In this document: in pieces, positions 1 to 7,519 of the stretch
How positions within the stretch are numbered: the first letter of the stretch is position 1
How the letters are laid out: each line of letters opens with the position of its first letter
Source: Phycisphaera sp.
Lineage (GTDB): Bacteria; Planctomycetota; Phycisphaerae; Phycisphaerales; UBA1924
Assembly (NCBI GenBank): GCA_003712165.1
Contig: RHLH01000001.1
Location: 248,001 to 312,000 of the forward strand
DNA length: 64,000 bases
Reading direction: 5' to 3'
Program-made: the position numbers and the translations under genes
The notes under the pieces: model-generated
Seen by the model: the letters and a program-made list of their open reading frames with translations, nothing else
What the model was told of the DNA's origin: nothing
Databases searched by the model: none

Positions 1-1
1 C

Positions 2-664
2 GGGATCGCCTTGCACGAGGGTATGGGAGACGAGATCAGGCACCGGCAGGTTCGGGGCCACGACGCGTGGTCGTTCCCGCTTGACGATGCAGGCCGCGGG
101 TACGCCGGTCTTGTCGAGAAGGGACGCAACGTCGCTTGGATCATCGCGTTCGACTCTGGTACGTTCGACGATGCGCTGGGTCTGTTCGATGAGGGCAGAG
201 GCGACACTGATCTGATGCCAAGAGGCGGCTGGCGCGACGGCACGATCGCGTACATCTCGACCAACACGCTCGACGGTCTGGATGTTGACGAGAAGGCCTC
301 CCGTGTGCTGGGCGATGCGCGGTCGCTCCGGATGCGTGTGGGCGAGGAGGACGGGGAGGCGTACTTCCAGGGCGCGCTCGACACGGGCGACGACGAGAAC
401 GCACGTTCGATCGTGAGCATCGCACAGGGTCTGCTCGCGATCGGGAACCTCGCGGCGGCGGACGACGAAGAACTCCGTGAGGTGATGAGGGTCGCCCAGG
501 GGTTCTCGTTCGACGTGGAAGGCAGCACCGTGTACATCGAACTCACGCACGACGCGGAAGAGGTCGTGGAGTTTCTCGAAGAAGCATCGGAGGCCTCGAA
601 TGTCGATATCAACATTGGTGATCCCGAGTATCACGGCGAGGACGACCATGACGACGATTGGTAA
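2..664 (+). CDS. Hypothetical acidic protein (5' end outside window)
   Basis: The frame is open to the left edge, so the gene starts upstream; an internal TTG at 11 is unlikely to be its real start. The visible 220 or so residues are acidic, contain no signal peptide or membrane segment, and end in a cluster of Asp, Glu and His (GEDDHDDDW). I do not recognise the family. A GGGAGGT SD lies just after its stop and serves the next gene, an ECF sigma factor, so the two are probably co-transcribed. That context hints at a stress or envelope role, but nothing in the protein shows it. Confidence 0.6.
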   Translation, partial: GIALHEGMGDEIRHRQVRGHDAWSFPLDDAGRGYAGLVEKGRNVAWIIAFDSGTFDDALGLFDEGRGDTDLMPRGGWRDGTIAYISTNTLDGLDVDEKASRVLGDARSLRMRVGEEDGEAYFQGALDTGDDENARSIVSIAQGLLAIGNLAAADDEELREVMRVAQGFSFDVEGSTVYIELTHDAEEVVEFLEEASEASNVDINIGDPEYHGEDDHDDDW

Positions 665-691
665 AGAGCCAACCCGCTCGGGAGGTATCCC

Positions 692-1306
692 CTGAGCACG
701 GCTCTGATCACCGAACGCGAGACGGCTGCGTCTGGGCGAGAGCCCGGCGCGGTCGTGTGCGCGGGCGGCGATCGTCCGGACGAGGATCTGGCGGTGCTCG
801 CTGCGGGTGGTGATCAGGCCGCGTTCGGTGTGCTCGTGACGCGGTGGGAGCGGCGGGTGTACCGGTTCGTGCTCGTGCGTCTGAGGTGTGAACACGACGC
901 GGCTGAGGTGACGCAGGAGAGCCTGCTGCGTGCCTGGCGCGCGATGCCCAGGTTCAGGCCCACGGCTCGGTTCTCGACGTGGCTCTTCTCAATCGCGCAC
1001 AGAGAATCGGTGAACGTCGTGCGTCGGCGCCAGCGCGACCGCCGGGACATGACGCGCGATTCTGGGCGCGCAGTTGAAGCCGGGCGTGACGAGGTGCTTC
1101 CTGATGTCTGGAAAGCAGCACGAGAGGTACTCGATGATGTTTCATTCGAAGCGGTATGGCTTCGGTATGTAGAAGACCTCGAGCCCAAGCAGATCGCGAG
1201 GGTGACGGGGAAGTCGGCGGTGGGGGTGCGTGTGTGTCTGCACCGGGCGCGGGCGCGTCTGGAAGAGGCACTAAGAAGAGAATGGTCCAGAAAGCGGGGT
1301 GCTTGA
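692..1306 (+). CDS. ECF-type RNA polymerase sigma-70 factor
   Basis: Small sigma factor that would direct RNA polymerase to a dedicated set of promoters. A region 2 is visible (FGVLVTRWERRVYRFVLVRL, then the DAAEVTQESLLRAWRAMPRF segment that contacts core and the -10), followed by a region 4 helix-turn-helix (LEPKQIARVTGKSAVGVRVC). There is no region 1 or 3, as in ECF factors. The first conventional start is GTG 755, which has no SD; a strong GGGAGGT at 680-686 sits 5 nt before an in-frame CTG at 692, so a CTG start giving 204 aa is preferred. The stop overlaps the next start by one base (TGATG), so the pair is translationally coupled. Confidence 0.85.
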   Translation: MSTALITERETAASGREPGAVVCAGGDRPDEDLAVLAAGGDQAAFGVLVTRWERRVYRFVLVRLRCEHDAAEVTQESLLRAWRAMPRFRPTARFSTWLFSIAHRESVNVVRRRQRDRRDMTRDSGRAVEAGRDEVLPDVWKAAREVLDDVSFEAVWLRYVEDLEPKQIARVTGKSAVGVRVCLHRARARLEEALRREWSRKRGA

Positions 1307-1704
1307 TGGAACGGGTTGATATTGAAAGCCGACTGCGTGGGCAGAGGCCAGCCGAGACCGAGCCGCCCGGCTGGGTCAGGACGCGGGTCATGTCGCGCGT
1401 CGGTTCGGAGCCTCAGGCCGGTTCGCAGTCCGCGGTATCGCGTGTCGCGCTCTGTTTCGGTGGTTGCGCAGCGATGGCTGCGATCGCGCTTGCGATCGTG
1501 CTCTGGCCCTCGCAGAACACCGTGAATAATCACGACTGGGCGGCGCAGCAGCCAGCCAGGATCAACCTGCCGATCTCGACGAAGATCCCGACAGCCGAGG
1601 TGCTCACGACCGAGGGCAAAAGGCTTCAGGAAGACATGGTCCAGATCACCTCGCTCGTGAGCGTGCCGATTCGCAGGCTCGGCGGCGTGGTGAAGCAGTA
1701 CTGA
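1306..1704 (+). CDS. Single-pass membrane protein coupled to the ECF sigma factor (possible anti-sigma partner)
   Basis: 132 aa starting at an ATG that overlaps the sigma-factor stop. A hydrophobic segment at about residues 45-66 follows a charged cytoplasmic N-terminus that includes a WVRTRVMSRV stretch; the rest would be outside the membrane. The order sigma gene then membrane protein, with overlapping codons, is typical of sigma/anti-sigma pairs. No zinc-binding anti-sigma motif (HxxxCxxC) is visible, so the anti-sigma role is inferred from position only. Confidence 0.65.
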   Translation: MERVDIESRLRGQRPAETEPPGWVRTRVMSRVGSEPQAGSQSAVSRVALCFGGCAAMAAIALAIVLWPSQNTVNNHDWAAQQPARINLPISTKIPTAEVLTTEGKRLQEDMVQITSLVSVPIRRLGGVVKQY

Positions 1705-1735
1705 TCGAACTCAGAGGGACATCCGGTTCTCGGCG

Positions 1736-1741
1736 TACCCT
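1736..1741 (+). promoter_or_regulatory. -10-like hexamer, probable leaderless start of the ypdA-type gene
   Basis: TACCCT ends 5 nt before ATG 1747 with no SD between. It follows the TAnnnT-N5-8-start layout seen repeatedly in this window. Confidence 0.5.
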
Positions 1742-1746
1742 CGTGC

Positions 1747-2820
1747 ATGCACAACGTAGATGTAGCGATTGTGGGCGGCGGACCGATCGGGATCGAGCTG
1801 AACGCGGCTCTCTCGAAGGCGGGCAAGTCGGTTGCGCACCTTGAAGCGGGCAGGGTCGGGCACACGTTCGCGTGGTGGGCGCCGGGGACCAAGTTTTTCT
1901 CGAGCCCGGAGCGGATCGCGGTGTGCGGCGTGCCGTTGTCCACGCCCGATCAGGGCAAGGTGACTGGTGAGGCGTACCAGGCGTACCTCGTGGATGTCGT
2001 CAAGCAGTTCTCGCTCGATGTGCGCACATTCACGCGCGTTGAAAAGATCGAGCGAACCGATGCTGGGTTCGTGCTGCGCTACCGGCGCAGCGCCGAGGGT
2101 GTCGGCGGGCCGAGCGATCCCGGCGCGGGGTTCGGTGAGGGGCACGAGGTGAAGGCGTCGCATGTCGTGCTCGCGATCGGGAACATGCACCGGGGTCGGC
2201 TGGTCGGGTGCGAGGGCGAGGACCTGCCGCACGTGAGTCATTATCTGGAAGATGTGACCCGCTACTTCGGTAGGCGCGTCGTGATCGTGGGCGGGAAGAA
2301 CTCCGCAGCGGAAGCGGCGATCAGGCTCTACAGAGCCGGGGCGCACGTGATGATCTGCTACAGGGGCGAGCGGTTCGATTCGGACCGGATCAAGTACTGG
2401 GTGCTGCCCGAGCTCGAGTGGCTCATCGAGAAGGGGCGGATCGGTTTCATGCCCGGGACGAACGTCGTGCGCGTGGCGGCTGAAGATGTTGAGCTCGATT
2501 CGGGCGAGCGGGTTGCTGCTGACGACGTGCTGATGCTGACCGGGTATCTGCAGAACCGGACGCTGTTCGATCAACTCGGGGTCGAGCTGACCGGTGAGGT
2601 GGAGCGGCCCGTGCTCGATCGAACGACGATGGAGTCATCGGTGCCGGGTGTGTACATTGCGGGGACCGCGTGCGGCGGGAGCCAGAACCGCGCGAAGGTG
2701 TTCATCGAGAACAGCCACGTGCATGTCGATCGGATCTGCAACTCGATCGCCGGGCAGGGGGTGCCCTGGGAGTTGGACGATGTGCTCGAGGGGCTCGGCA
2801 AGGCTCACGAGGAGCAGTGA
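1747..2820 (+). CDS. ypdA: YpdA/Bdr-family FAD/NAD(P)-dependent oxidoreductase (putative bacillithiol disulfide reductase)
   Basis: 357-aa flavoprotein. An FAD-binding GGGPIG loop lies at residues 10-15, a second Rossmann motif (VIVGGKNSAAEAA) near residue 180 binds NAD(P)H, and a C-terminal GTACGGSQ...FIENSHVH segment is characteristic of YpdA. The CxxC redox pair of thioredoxin reductases is absent, as in YpdA. In Firmicutes this family reduces oxidised bacillithiol. A BshB1-like deacetylase at 50924-51661 supports the same chemistry in this organism. No SD precedes the ATG. The gene converges on the pterin-synthase homologue downstream. Confidence 0.8.
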   Translation: MHNVDVAIVGGGPIGIELNAALSKAGKSVAHLEAGRVGHTFAWWAPGTKFFSSPERIAVCGVPLSTPDQGKVTGEAYQAYLVDVVKQFSLDVRTFTRVEKIERTDAGFVLRYRRSAEGVGGPSDPGAGFGEGHEVKASHVVLAIGNMHRGRLVGCEGEDLPHVSHYLEDVTRYFGRRVVIVGGKNSAAEAAIRLYRAGAHVMICYRGERFDSDRIKYWVLPELEWLIEKGRIGFMPGTNVVRVAAEDVELDSGERVAADDVLMLTGYLQNRTLFDQLGVELTGEVERPVLDRTTMESSVPGVYIAGTACGGSQNRAKVFIENSHVHVDRICNSIAGQGVPWELDDVLEGLGKAHEEQ

Positions 2821-2849
2821 GCCGGGTAGGGGTTATTGCGGCCAGACAG

Positions 2850-3236
2850 TTACGGCCGGTAGGTGGTGGCGCAGCCTGGCGATTCGGTGACGCTGACGGC
2901 GGTGACTTTGGCGTGCGGTTCGAGCGCAGCATCGAGGCGCGAGTGCATCTCGGAGTAGATGTATTTGGCGATGTTCTCGGCAGTGGGGTTGATGCCCCCG
3001 GCGGGCTGGTTGAAGGGCCCGATCTCGTTCAGATTGGAGTTGTTGAACTCGTCGAGGATGGCCTCGAGGGCGGCCTTGGCGGTGTGGAAGTCGCAGACGA
3101 GGCCGTCCTGATCGAGGCGGTCGCCCTGGATTTCAACGGTCGTGACGAAGTCGTGGCCGTGGAGGGTTTCTTTCTGGCCCGCGATCGAGAGGGCGTGGGC
3201 GGCGGAGAAGGTCGACTGGACGGTGATCGTGAACAT
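2850..3236 (-). CDS. 6-pyruvoyltetrahydropterin synthase/QueD family protein, PTPS-III type
   Basis: 128 aa, full length for the COG0720 fold. Zinc ligands are His14, His26 and His28 (the HGH motif). QueD enzymes carry CxxxHGH; here the Cys position is Lys22 and the motif reads ExxHGH with Glu23, the signature described for PTPS-III. PTPS-III enzymes convert 7,8-dihydroneopterin triphosphate to 6-hydroxymethyl-7,8-dihydropterin and can replace the FolB aldolase in folate synthesis. So a folate role is more likely than queuosine. No folate or queuosine genes are adjacent. The start has a TACCCT box 6 nt upstream and no SD. Confidence 0.85.
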   Translation of the reverse strand: MFTITVQSTFSAAHALSIAGQKETLHGHDFVTTVEIQGDRLDQDGLVCDFHTAKAALEAILDEFNNSNLNEIGPFNQPAGGINPTAENIAKYIYSEMHSRLDAALEPHAKVTAVSVTESPGCATTYRP

Positions 3237-3242
3237 GGGACT

Positions 3243-3248
3243 AGGGTA
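3243..3248 (-). promoter_or_regulatory. -10-like hexamer for the PTPS-III gene
   Basis: On the minus strand this reads TACCCT and ends 6 nt before the ATG at 3236, consistent with a leaderless transcript. Confidence 0.5.
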
Positions 3249-3299
3249 GGGTGGTCAGAGCCCCCGGGGATGTGAGCGTTTGACGAAGGTTGCGATTCT

Positions 3300-4802
3300 G
3301 TGAAGAAGGCCCCCGGACGGGTGGCAGGGCGGATGGAGATCGAGATGGGTGATGCGCCGCTGATGCTTGGAGTGAGTGGGCTTCGGGGGATCGTGGGGAA
3401 GAGCCTGACGCCGGAGGTGGCGACGCGGTATGCGGCGGCATTTGGGACGTGGCTTCAGGGCGGCAATGTGATGGTGGCGCGGGACGGTCGCGCTGGTGGT
3501 GAAACTATCTATGAAGCGGTAATCGAGGGTTTGCTGCAATCCGGGAATGATGTTCACGAAGCCGACACGCAGATGACCCCGACGGTGGGGTGTGTGATCC
3601 AGTGCGGGCACTTCATTGAAGCTGGTGTGGTGATTACCGCGAGTCACAATCCGCAGGAATGGAATGGCATCAAGTTGTTGGTTGATGGTGCTGCGCCGCC
3701 AGCTTCCGTTGCCAATGAAATCATCGAGCTCTATCGATCAGATGATAAGTTTGAATCAGCAAATTGTGGAGAGCGCAAAGTGTATTCTGGTGCGTCTGAT
3801 CTTCACAGAGTCGAGGTCGGTGATCAGGTGCAGATGACTCTTGGTCACCAAATAGATGATCCGCATCGTGATCGTCCATTGCTCGGTCCTGGCAAGCCGT
3901 CTTGGCGCGTGGTCGTTGATTCGGTGAATGCATCTGGCCGGGTGATTGTGCCACATTTCTTCGATCGAGAGCTAAATGTCGAATTGCATCACCTGTTTGC
4001 GGACGATTCCGGCATATTCCCCCACACGCCAGAACCCACCGAAGAGAACCTCTCTGGCGAGGGCGGTTTGTGCGACGCGGTGCCGGGGCTGAAGGCGGAT
4101 GTCGGGTTCGCGCAGGATCCGGACGGTGATCGGCTGGCGATCGTGGACGAGAAGGGCGGCTACATCGGCGAGGAGTACACGCTCGTGCTCTGCGCGCTGT
4201 CGGTGCTCGAAGCCATGAAAGGCAAACAGGATGATGCGCAAGAGAGCGGGGATGTCGTGCTCTGCGCGAATCTCTCGACTTCAAGGATGATCGACGATGT
4301 CGCTGCGAGGTATGGCGCGAGTGTCGTCCGGACCGCGGTGGGCGAGGCGAATGTCGTCGAGGCGATGAAGCGGCTGAAGAAGGAAGGCAAGAACGTCGTC
4401 CTGGGGGGCGAGGGCAACGGCGGGGTGATCTGGCCCAAGGTGACGTATGTGCGGGATTCGCTCTCGTCGATGGCGCTGGTGCTGTCGCTCATGGCGCGGA
4501 CGCGCAAGACGGTGAGCGAGCTCGTGGCGGATGTGCCCAGTTACGCGATCGTCAAGCGGAAGCAGCCCCTGGCAAAGAAGGAGGACGCCCGGCCCGCGAT
4601 CGAGCGGCTGGCGGCTCACTACAAGAGCGAGCGTGTGGATACGCAAGACGGCGTGCGGGTGGACTTCGATTCGGACCGCTCGTGGGTGCATGTCCGGGCG
4701 AGCAACACGGAGCCGATTCTGAGGCTCATCGCCGAGGCGCCGACCGCCGAGCGTGCGGGGGCGATCCTGGACGAGGTGCAGGGGCTGGTCGACGCGGGCT
4801 GA
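3300..4802 (+). CDS. Alpha-D-phosphohexomutase (phosphoglucosamine mutase/phosphomannomutase family)
   Basis: Interconverts hexose 1- and 6-phosphates through a phosphoserine. All four family motifs are present: the phosphoserine loop ITASHNP, the metal-binding DPDGDR, the sugar-binding GEGNGG and the phosphate-binding loop RASNTEP near the C-terminus. Length is near 485-500 aa, usual for the family. The start is uncertain: GTG 3300, ATG 3333, or ATG 3345 preceded 6 nt upstream by GGAG, which best matches where homologues begin (LMLGVSGLRGIVG). Motifs do not settle whether the substrate is glucosamine, mannose or glucose phosphate. Codon use is GC-rich at both ends but clearly less so between about 3500 and 4030. 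Confidence 0.85.
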   Translation: MKKAPGRVAGRMEIEMGDAPLMLGVSGLRGIVGKSLTPEVATRYAAAFGTWLQGGNVMVARDGRAGGETIYEAVIEGLLQSGNDVHEADTQMTPTVGCVIQCGHFIEAGVVITASHNPQEWNGIKLLVDGAAPPASVANEIIELYRSDDKFESANCGERKVYSGASDLHRVEVGDQVQMTLGHQIDDPHRDRPLLGPGKPSWRVVVDSVNASGRVIVPHFFDRELNVELHHLFADDSGIFPHTPEPTEENLSGEGGLCDAVPGLKADVGFAQDPDGDRLAIVDEKGGYIGEEYTLVLCALSVLEAMKGKQDDAQESGDVVLCANLSTSRMIDDVAARYGASVVRTAVGEANVVEAMKRLKKEGKNVVLGGEGNGGVIWPKVTYVRDSLSSMALVLSLMARTRKTVSELVADVPSYAIVKRKQPLAKKEDARPAIERLAAHYKSERVDTQDGVRVDFDSDRSWVHVRASNTEPILRLIAEAPTAERAGAILDEVQGLVDAG

Positions 4803-4815
4803 GCGGGCGGCGGGC

Positions 4816-4821
4816 TATACT
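4816..4821 (+). promoter_or_regulatory. -10-like hexamer TATACT
   Basis: A near-consensus -10 lies 8 nt before the ATG at 4830. The gap (ggcctctc) holds no SD, so the transcript is probably leaderless or nearly so. Confidence 0.55.
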
Positions 4822-4829
4822 GGCCTCTC

Positions 4830-5084
4830 ATGAACGAGCAGCAGCAGTATCAGGTCGGCCAGAAAGTGCGTGTGACGCAGCAGATCCCCCGCTTGAGCGG
4901 CTCGCAGATCGCGACCGTCGAGGGGACGATCGTGTCGTTCGGGCAGGGCAAGACCGGGTCGTGGTTTGCGCACTCGAAGGACCACAAGCTCTGGCTCGAG
5001 CGCCTCGAGATCGAGAAAGCCGACGGCGAGATCGTGACGCTGAACCTGGATCAGTACTCTCGGGTTGAACCGATCGAGGACTGA
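4830..5084 (+). CDS. Small conserved-looking hypothetical protein
   Basis: 84 aa, soluble, no signal peptide. The sequence alternates short hydrophobic strands (GQKVRVTQQI, IATVEGTIVSF, KLWLERLEIEK, EIVTLNL), which suggests a small all-beta, SH3-like barrel, but no catalytic motif is visible. Host-like codon use and its own -10 box argue for a real gene. Function unknown. Confidence 0.7.
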   Translation: MNEQQQYQVGQKVRVTQQIPRLSGSQIATVEGTIVSFGQGKTGSWFAHSKDHKLWLERLEIEKADGEIVTLNLDQYSRVEPIED

Positions 5085-5306
5085 TCTCTCACTCGAACAA
5101 TCAGGGTTGAGTTGTATCGCCTTGGCTGTGCGCGCGGTGGCGAGCGGTGCGCGCACGGCGGATTGGTGGTCGGCGGGGTCGGTGTGCGATATTTCAGATT
5201 TTTCTAATCGTTGTGCGACAAGGAGTTGTGCGCAGTGCCGCGTTTGTGTTTCCGTGTTTGTGCGCTCAGAAGTGTCTTGGGACCTGTTTTATAGAGGGCT
5301 TGCCTG
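5085..5306 (+). other. Intergenic region upstream of the phage structural cassette
   Basis: About 220 nt, visibly richer in A and T than its surroundings. A TATAGA hexamer at 5290-5295 stands 11 nt before ATG 5307, but no matching -35 is evident. I see no terminase, small coding gene, tRNA or attachment-site repeat here. Confidence 0.4.
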
Positions 5307-6929
5307 ATGCGGCTCTCGCAAGCGAGGGGGTCTCGGATGGCAAGTGTGGGTGGCAGGCAGGACGGGGAAGCAAGGCCGGGGGCGGCGGTGGGGCTCGACC
5401 CGGCTCTCGTGGATCACCTGATCCGCGGGCATGAGCAGAGAGCGTCGGAACTCGAGCGGTTTTGGGCGTACTACAGGAACCCTGCCATCCACACGACGGG
5501 CGTGGGCGCTGACGGCTTGGCGAAATCGATCCGCCGGCTCGCGCAGGAAGAGGGACTGCCGGCGCGTGTAACGGGCGGGCGCATCGGCGTTATCGGTGAC
5601 GACCGGTACGCGGAGCGGCGCGAGGTTGTGATCGAGAACGACATCGCCTGGCGTGTGCACGCGATGATCGATTTCCTGTTCGGGAAGCAGCCGACAATCG
5701 TGAGCACGGCTCAGTCGGAGACGACGCGGGAGCTGATCGACGAGCTTGTGGAGTCGGCATGGAAATCTTCTGGAGGAGTCGAACTCCTGCAGGACGCGGC
5801 ATTGATCGGGCACGTGTACGGGCATGTCGATCTGCTGCTGCGTGTTGATGAGGAAGCACTCGCTTCTTTTGGCAGGCGCGCTGCCAAGCTCCGGGCATCT
5901 GGGGCGTCGCACCACGCGATGCGCGGTTTGATGCGTCAGGCCGGCCGTGCGTTCAGGATCGAGCCTGTGACACCGGGACGGGGGATCGCGGTTTCGGATC
6001 CGTCTGATTACCGCGCGCTCGATGGGTACGTGATCCACTACGAGCGCGAGGCGAACGAGGTCGAACGCGTCGGCCTGGTGCGGAAGCTGGCGGGCAGGAG
6101 CCGGGGCGAGTGGGGTCGGCGGCGCCGAACCGAGACGTACACGGAGGTGTTCGGGCCGGGCGGGCGTGAACTCTGGATCGGCGGGGAATTGATCGAACGA
6201 GACGACGGCGGTGTGCTGTCGGGGATCGTGCCTGTGGCGCACGTGCAGAACATGTCGCAGCCCTTGCGGTACGAGGGCATTGGTGATGTTGAGCCGTTGA
6301 TCCCGCTGCAGGACGAGTTGAACACGCGGCTGTCTGATCGTGCGAGCCGGGTGACGCTTCAGTCGTTCAAGATGTACCTGGCGAAGGGGATCGACGGCTT
6401 CGATCGGATGCCGGTGTCTCCCGGGACGGTCTGGTCAACGGACAACCCGGAGGCGAGCGTCGAGTCGTTCGGCGGTGACGCGGCGAGCCCGAGCGAGGAT
6501 CGTCATATCGGAGAGATCCGTCAGGCGCTGGACAAGGTGAGCGGTGTGCCGCCGGTCGCGAGCGGTGTGATCGAGGCGCGTGTCGGGAACCTGACGAGCG
6601 CCAACGCGCTGCGTGTCACGATGGTGAACCTGATCAGCAGGACGAACCGCAAGCGCGTGACGTACGGGCGCGGGATGGTTGAGATCAGCGAGATGGTGCT
6701 CGCCGCGGCCGGCGATTCGGGTTTGATCGAGACGGCGCTCGGTGATCGCGAGCTGAAGGTTGAGTGGCCGGATCCGCTCCCGATCGGTGATGACGAGTTG
6801 GCAGCTTCGGCGCGTGTTCGACGGGAGCTTGGTGTGCCTGATGACCGGATCGCGGAGCACTTCGGGATTGTGCCGGTCGGTGCCGACTCGGTTGATGTAG
6901 GGCACGAAGCTATACAGGAGGGCAAGTGA
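5307..6929 (+). CDS. Phage portal protein (SPP1 Gp6-like)
   Basis: 540 aa. In phages the portal forms the dodecameric ring at one capsid vertex through which DNA passes. Features matching the Gp6-like portal family are an N-terminal helical region with paired Trp/Tyr (RFWAYYRNP), a WRVHAMIDFLFGKQP segment, a central beta-rich clip/wing, and the VPVAHVQNMSQPLRYEGIGDVEPLIPLQDELN stretch (positions about 309-340) followed by a long-helix SANALRVTMVNL motif. ATG 5337 with GAGGGG upstream is an equally good start. The stop overlaps the next ATG (TGATG). The gene is intact and in host-like GC-rich codons. No terminase precedes it. Confidence 0.75.
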   Translation: MRLSQARGSRMASVGGRQDGEARPGAAVGLDPALVDHLIRGHEQRASELERFWAYYRNPAIHTTGVGADGLAKSIRRLAQEEGLPARVTGGRIGVIGDDRYAERREVVIENDIAWRVHAMIDFLFGKQPTIVSTAQSETTRELIDELVESAWKSSGGVELLQDAALIGHVYGHVDLLLRVDEEALASFGRRAAKLRASGASHHAMRGLMRQAGRAFRIEPVTPGRGIAVSDPSDYRALDGYVIHYEREANEVERVGLVRKLAGRSRGEWGRRRRTETYTEVFGPGGRELWIGGELIERDDGGVLSGIVPVAHVQNMSQPLRYEGIGDVEPLIPLQDELNTRLSDRASRVTLQSFKMYLAKGIDGFDRMPVSPGTVWSTDNPEASVESFGGDAASPSEDRHIGEIRQALDKVSGVPPVASGVIEARVGNLTSANALRVTMVNLISRTNRKRVTYGRGMVEISEMVLAAAGDSGLIETALGDRELKVEWPDPLPIGDDELAASARVRRELGVPDDRIAEHFGIVPVGADSVDVGHEAIQEGK

Positions 6930-7438
6930 TGCAGGGGTTTGAGGAAATAGCAGCCAGTGGCGGTGTGATCGGGTCGGATGGTGAGGACACAGGTGAGTCC
7001 CGCGTCGAAGCGTCTGATCAGATCGACGGAGTTGGGGCAGAACTGGAGACGGATGATGGCCGCGTAGAGGAACTCGAGGCGGCGCTGGCCGCAGCAGTGG
7101 AAACGATCGCCGAGCTTGAGAAGCAGCTCGCGCAGGCCGAGCAGGCTCAGGACCTCGAGCGGCTGCTTATCGAGGCGGGTGTTGTAGATATAGAGACTGC
7201 GACTCTATTGGCGCAGCAGCGGCTGAATGACGCCGGGGCGAGTGTCGAGGGCGTTGTGTCTGATCTTGTTTCGTCGAAGTCCTTCCTCTTTCGGTCGAAG
7301 AAGGCGTCGGCTTCCGGGAGCGCGGTATCTGGGGATCCTGCGCCGGTTCGTGACTCGCTTTCGGAGCTGGCAGACGAGGCTCGTCAGACGGGTGATCGTC
7401 GTGCGGTGCTGAGGTATCTGAGGCGCCGGCGGGGGTAA
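6929..7438 (+). CDS. Scaffold-like capsid assembly protein
   Basis: 169 aa. The start ATG 6929 has AGGAGGG 6 nt upstream. The N-terminal 50 residues are acidic, residues about 40-75 form a strong predicted coiled coil (VEELEAALAAAVETIAELEK), and the C-terminus is a basic helix (RRAVLRYLRRRRG). An acidic coiled-coil body ending in a basic capsid-binding tail, encoded between portal and major capsid genes, is the usual design and position of phage scaffolding proteins. Sequence similarity to a named family is not recognisable, so the call rests on architecture and synteny. Confidence 0.6.
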   Translation: MQGFEEIAASGGVIGSDGEDTGESRVEASDQIDGVGAELETDDGRVEELEAALAAAVETIAELEKQLAQAEQAQDLERLLIEAGVVDIETATLLAQQRLNDAGASVEGVVSDLVSSKSFLFRSKKASASGSAVSGDPAPVRDSLSELADEARQTGDRRAVLRYLRRRRG

Positions 7439-7519
7439 GCGGTTCGGGATTGCATGATTGGTTGGTTTGCAGGTTTCGGGTGCGCGATTGGTGTGCGCTC
7501 GGCAAGGAGGATATTGGTT

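Noticed and set aside
7454..7519. An N-terminal extension of the capsid protein from ATG 7454
   Set aside because: There is no SD at 7454, the extra 22 residues match nothing in the family, and ATG 7520 has AAGGAGG at good spacing.
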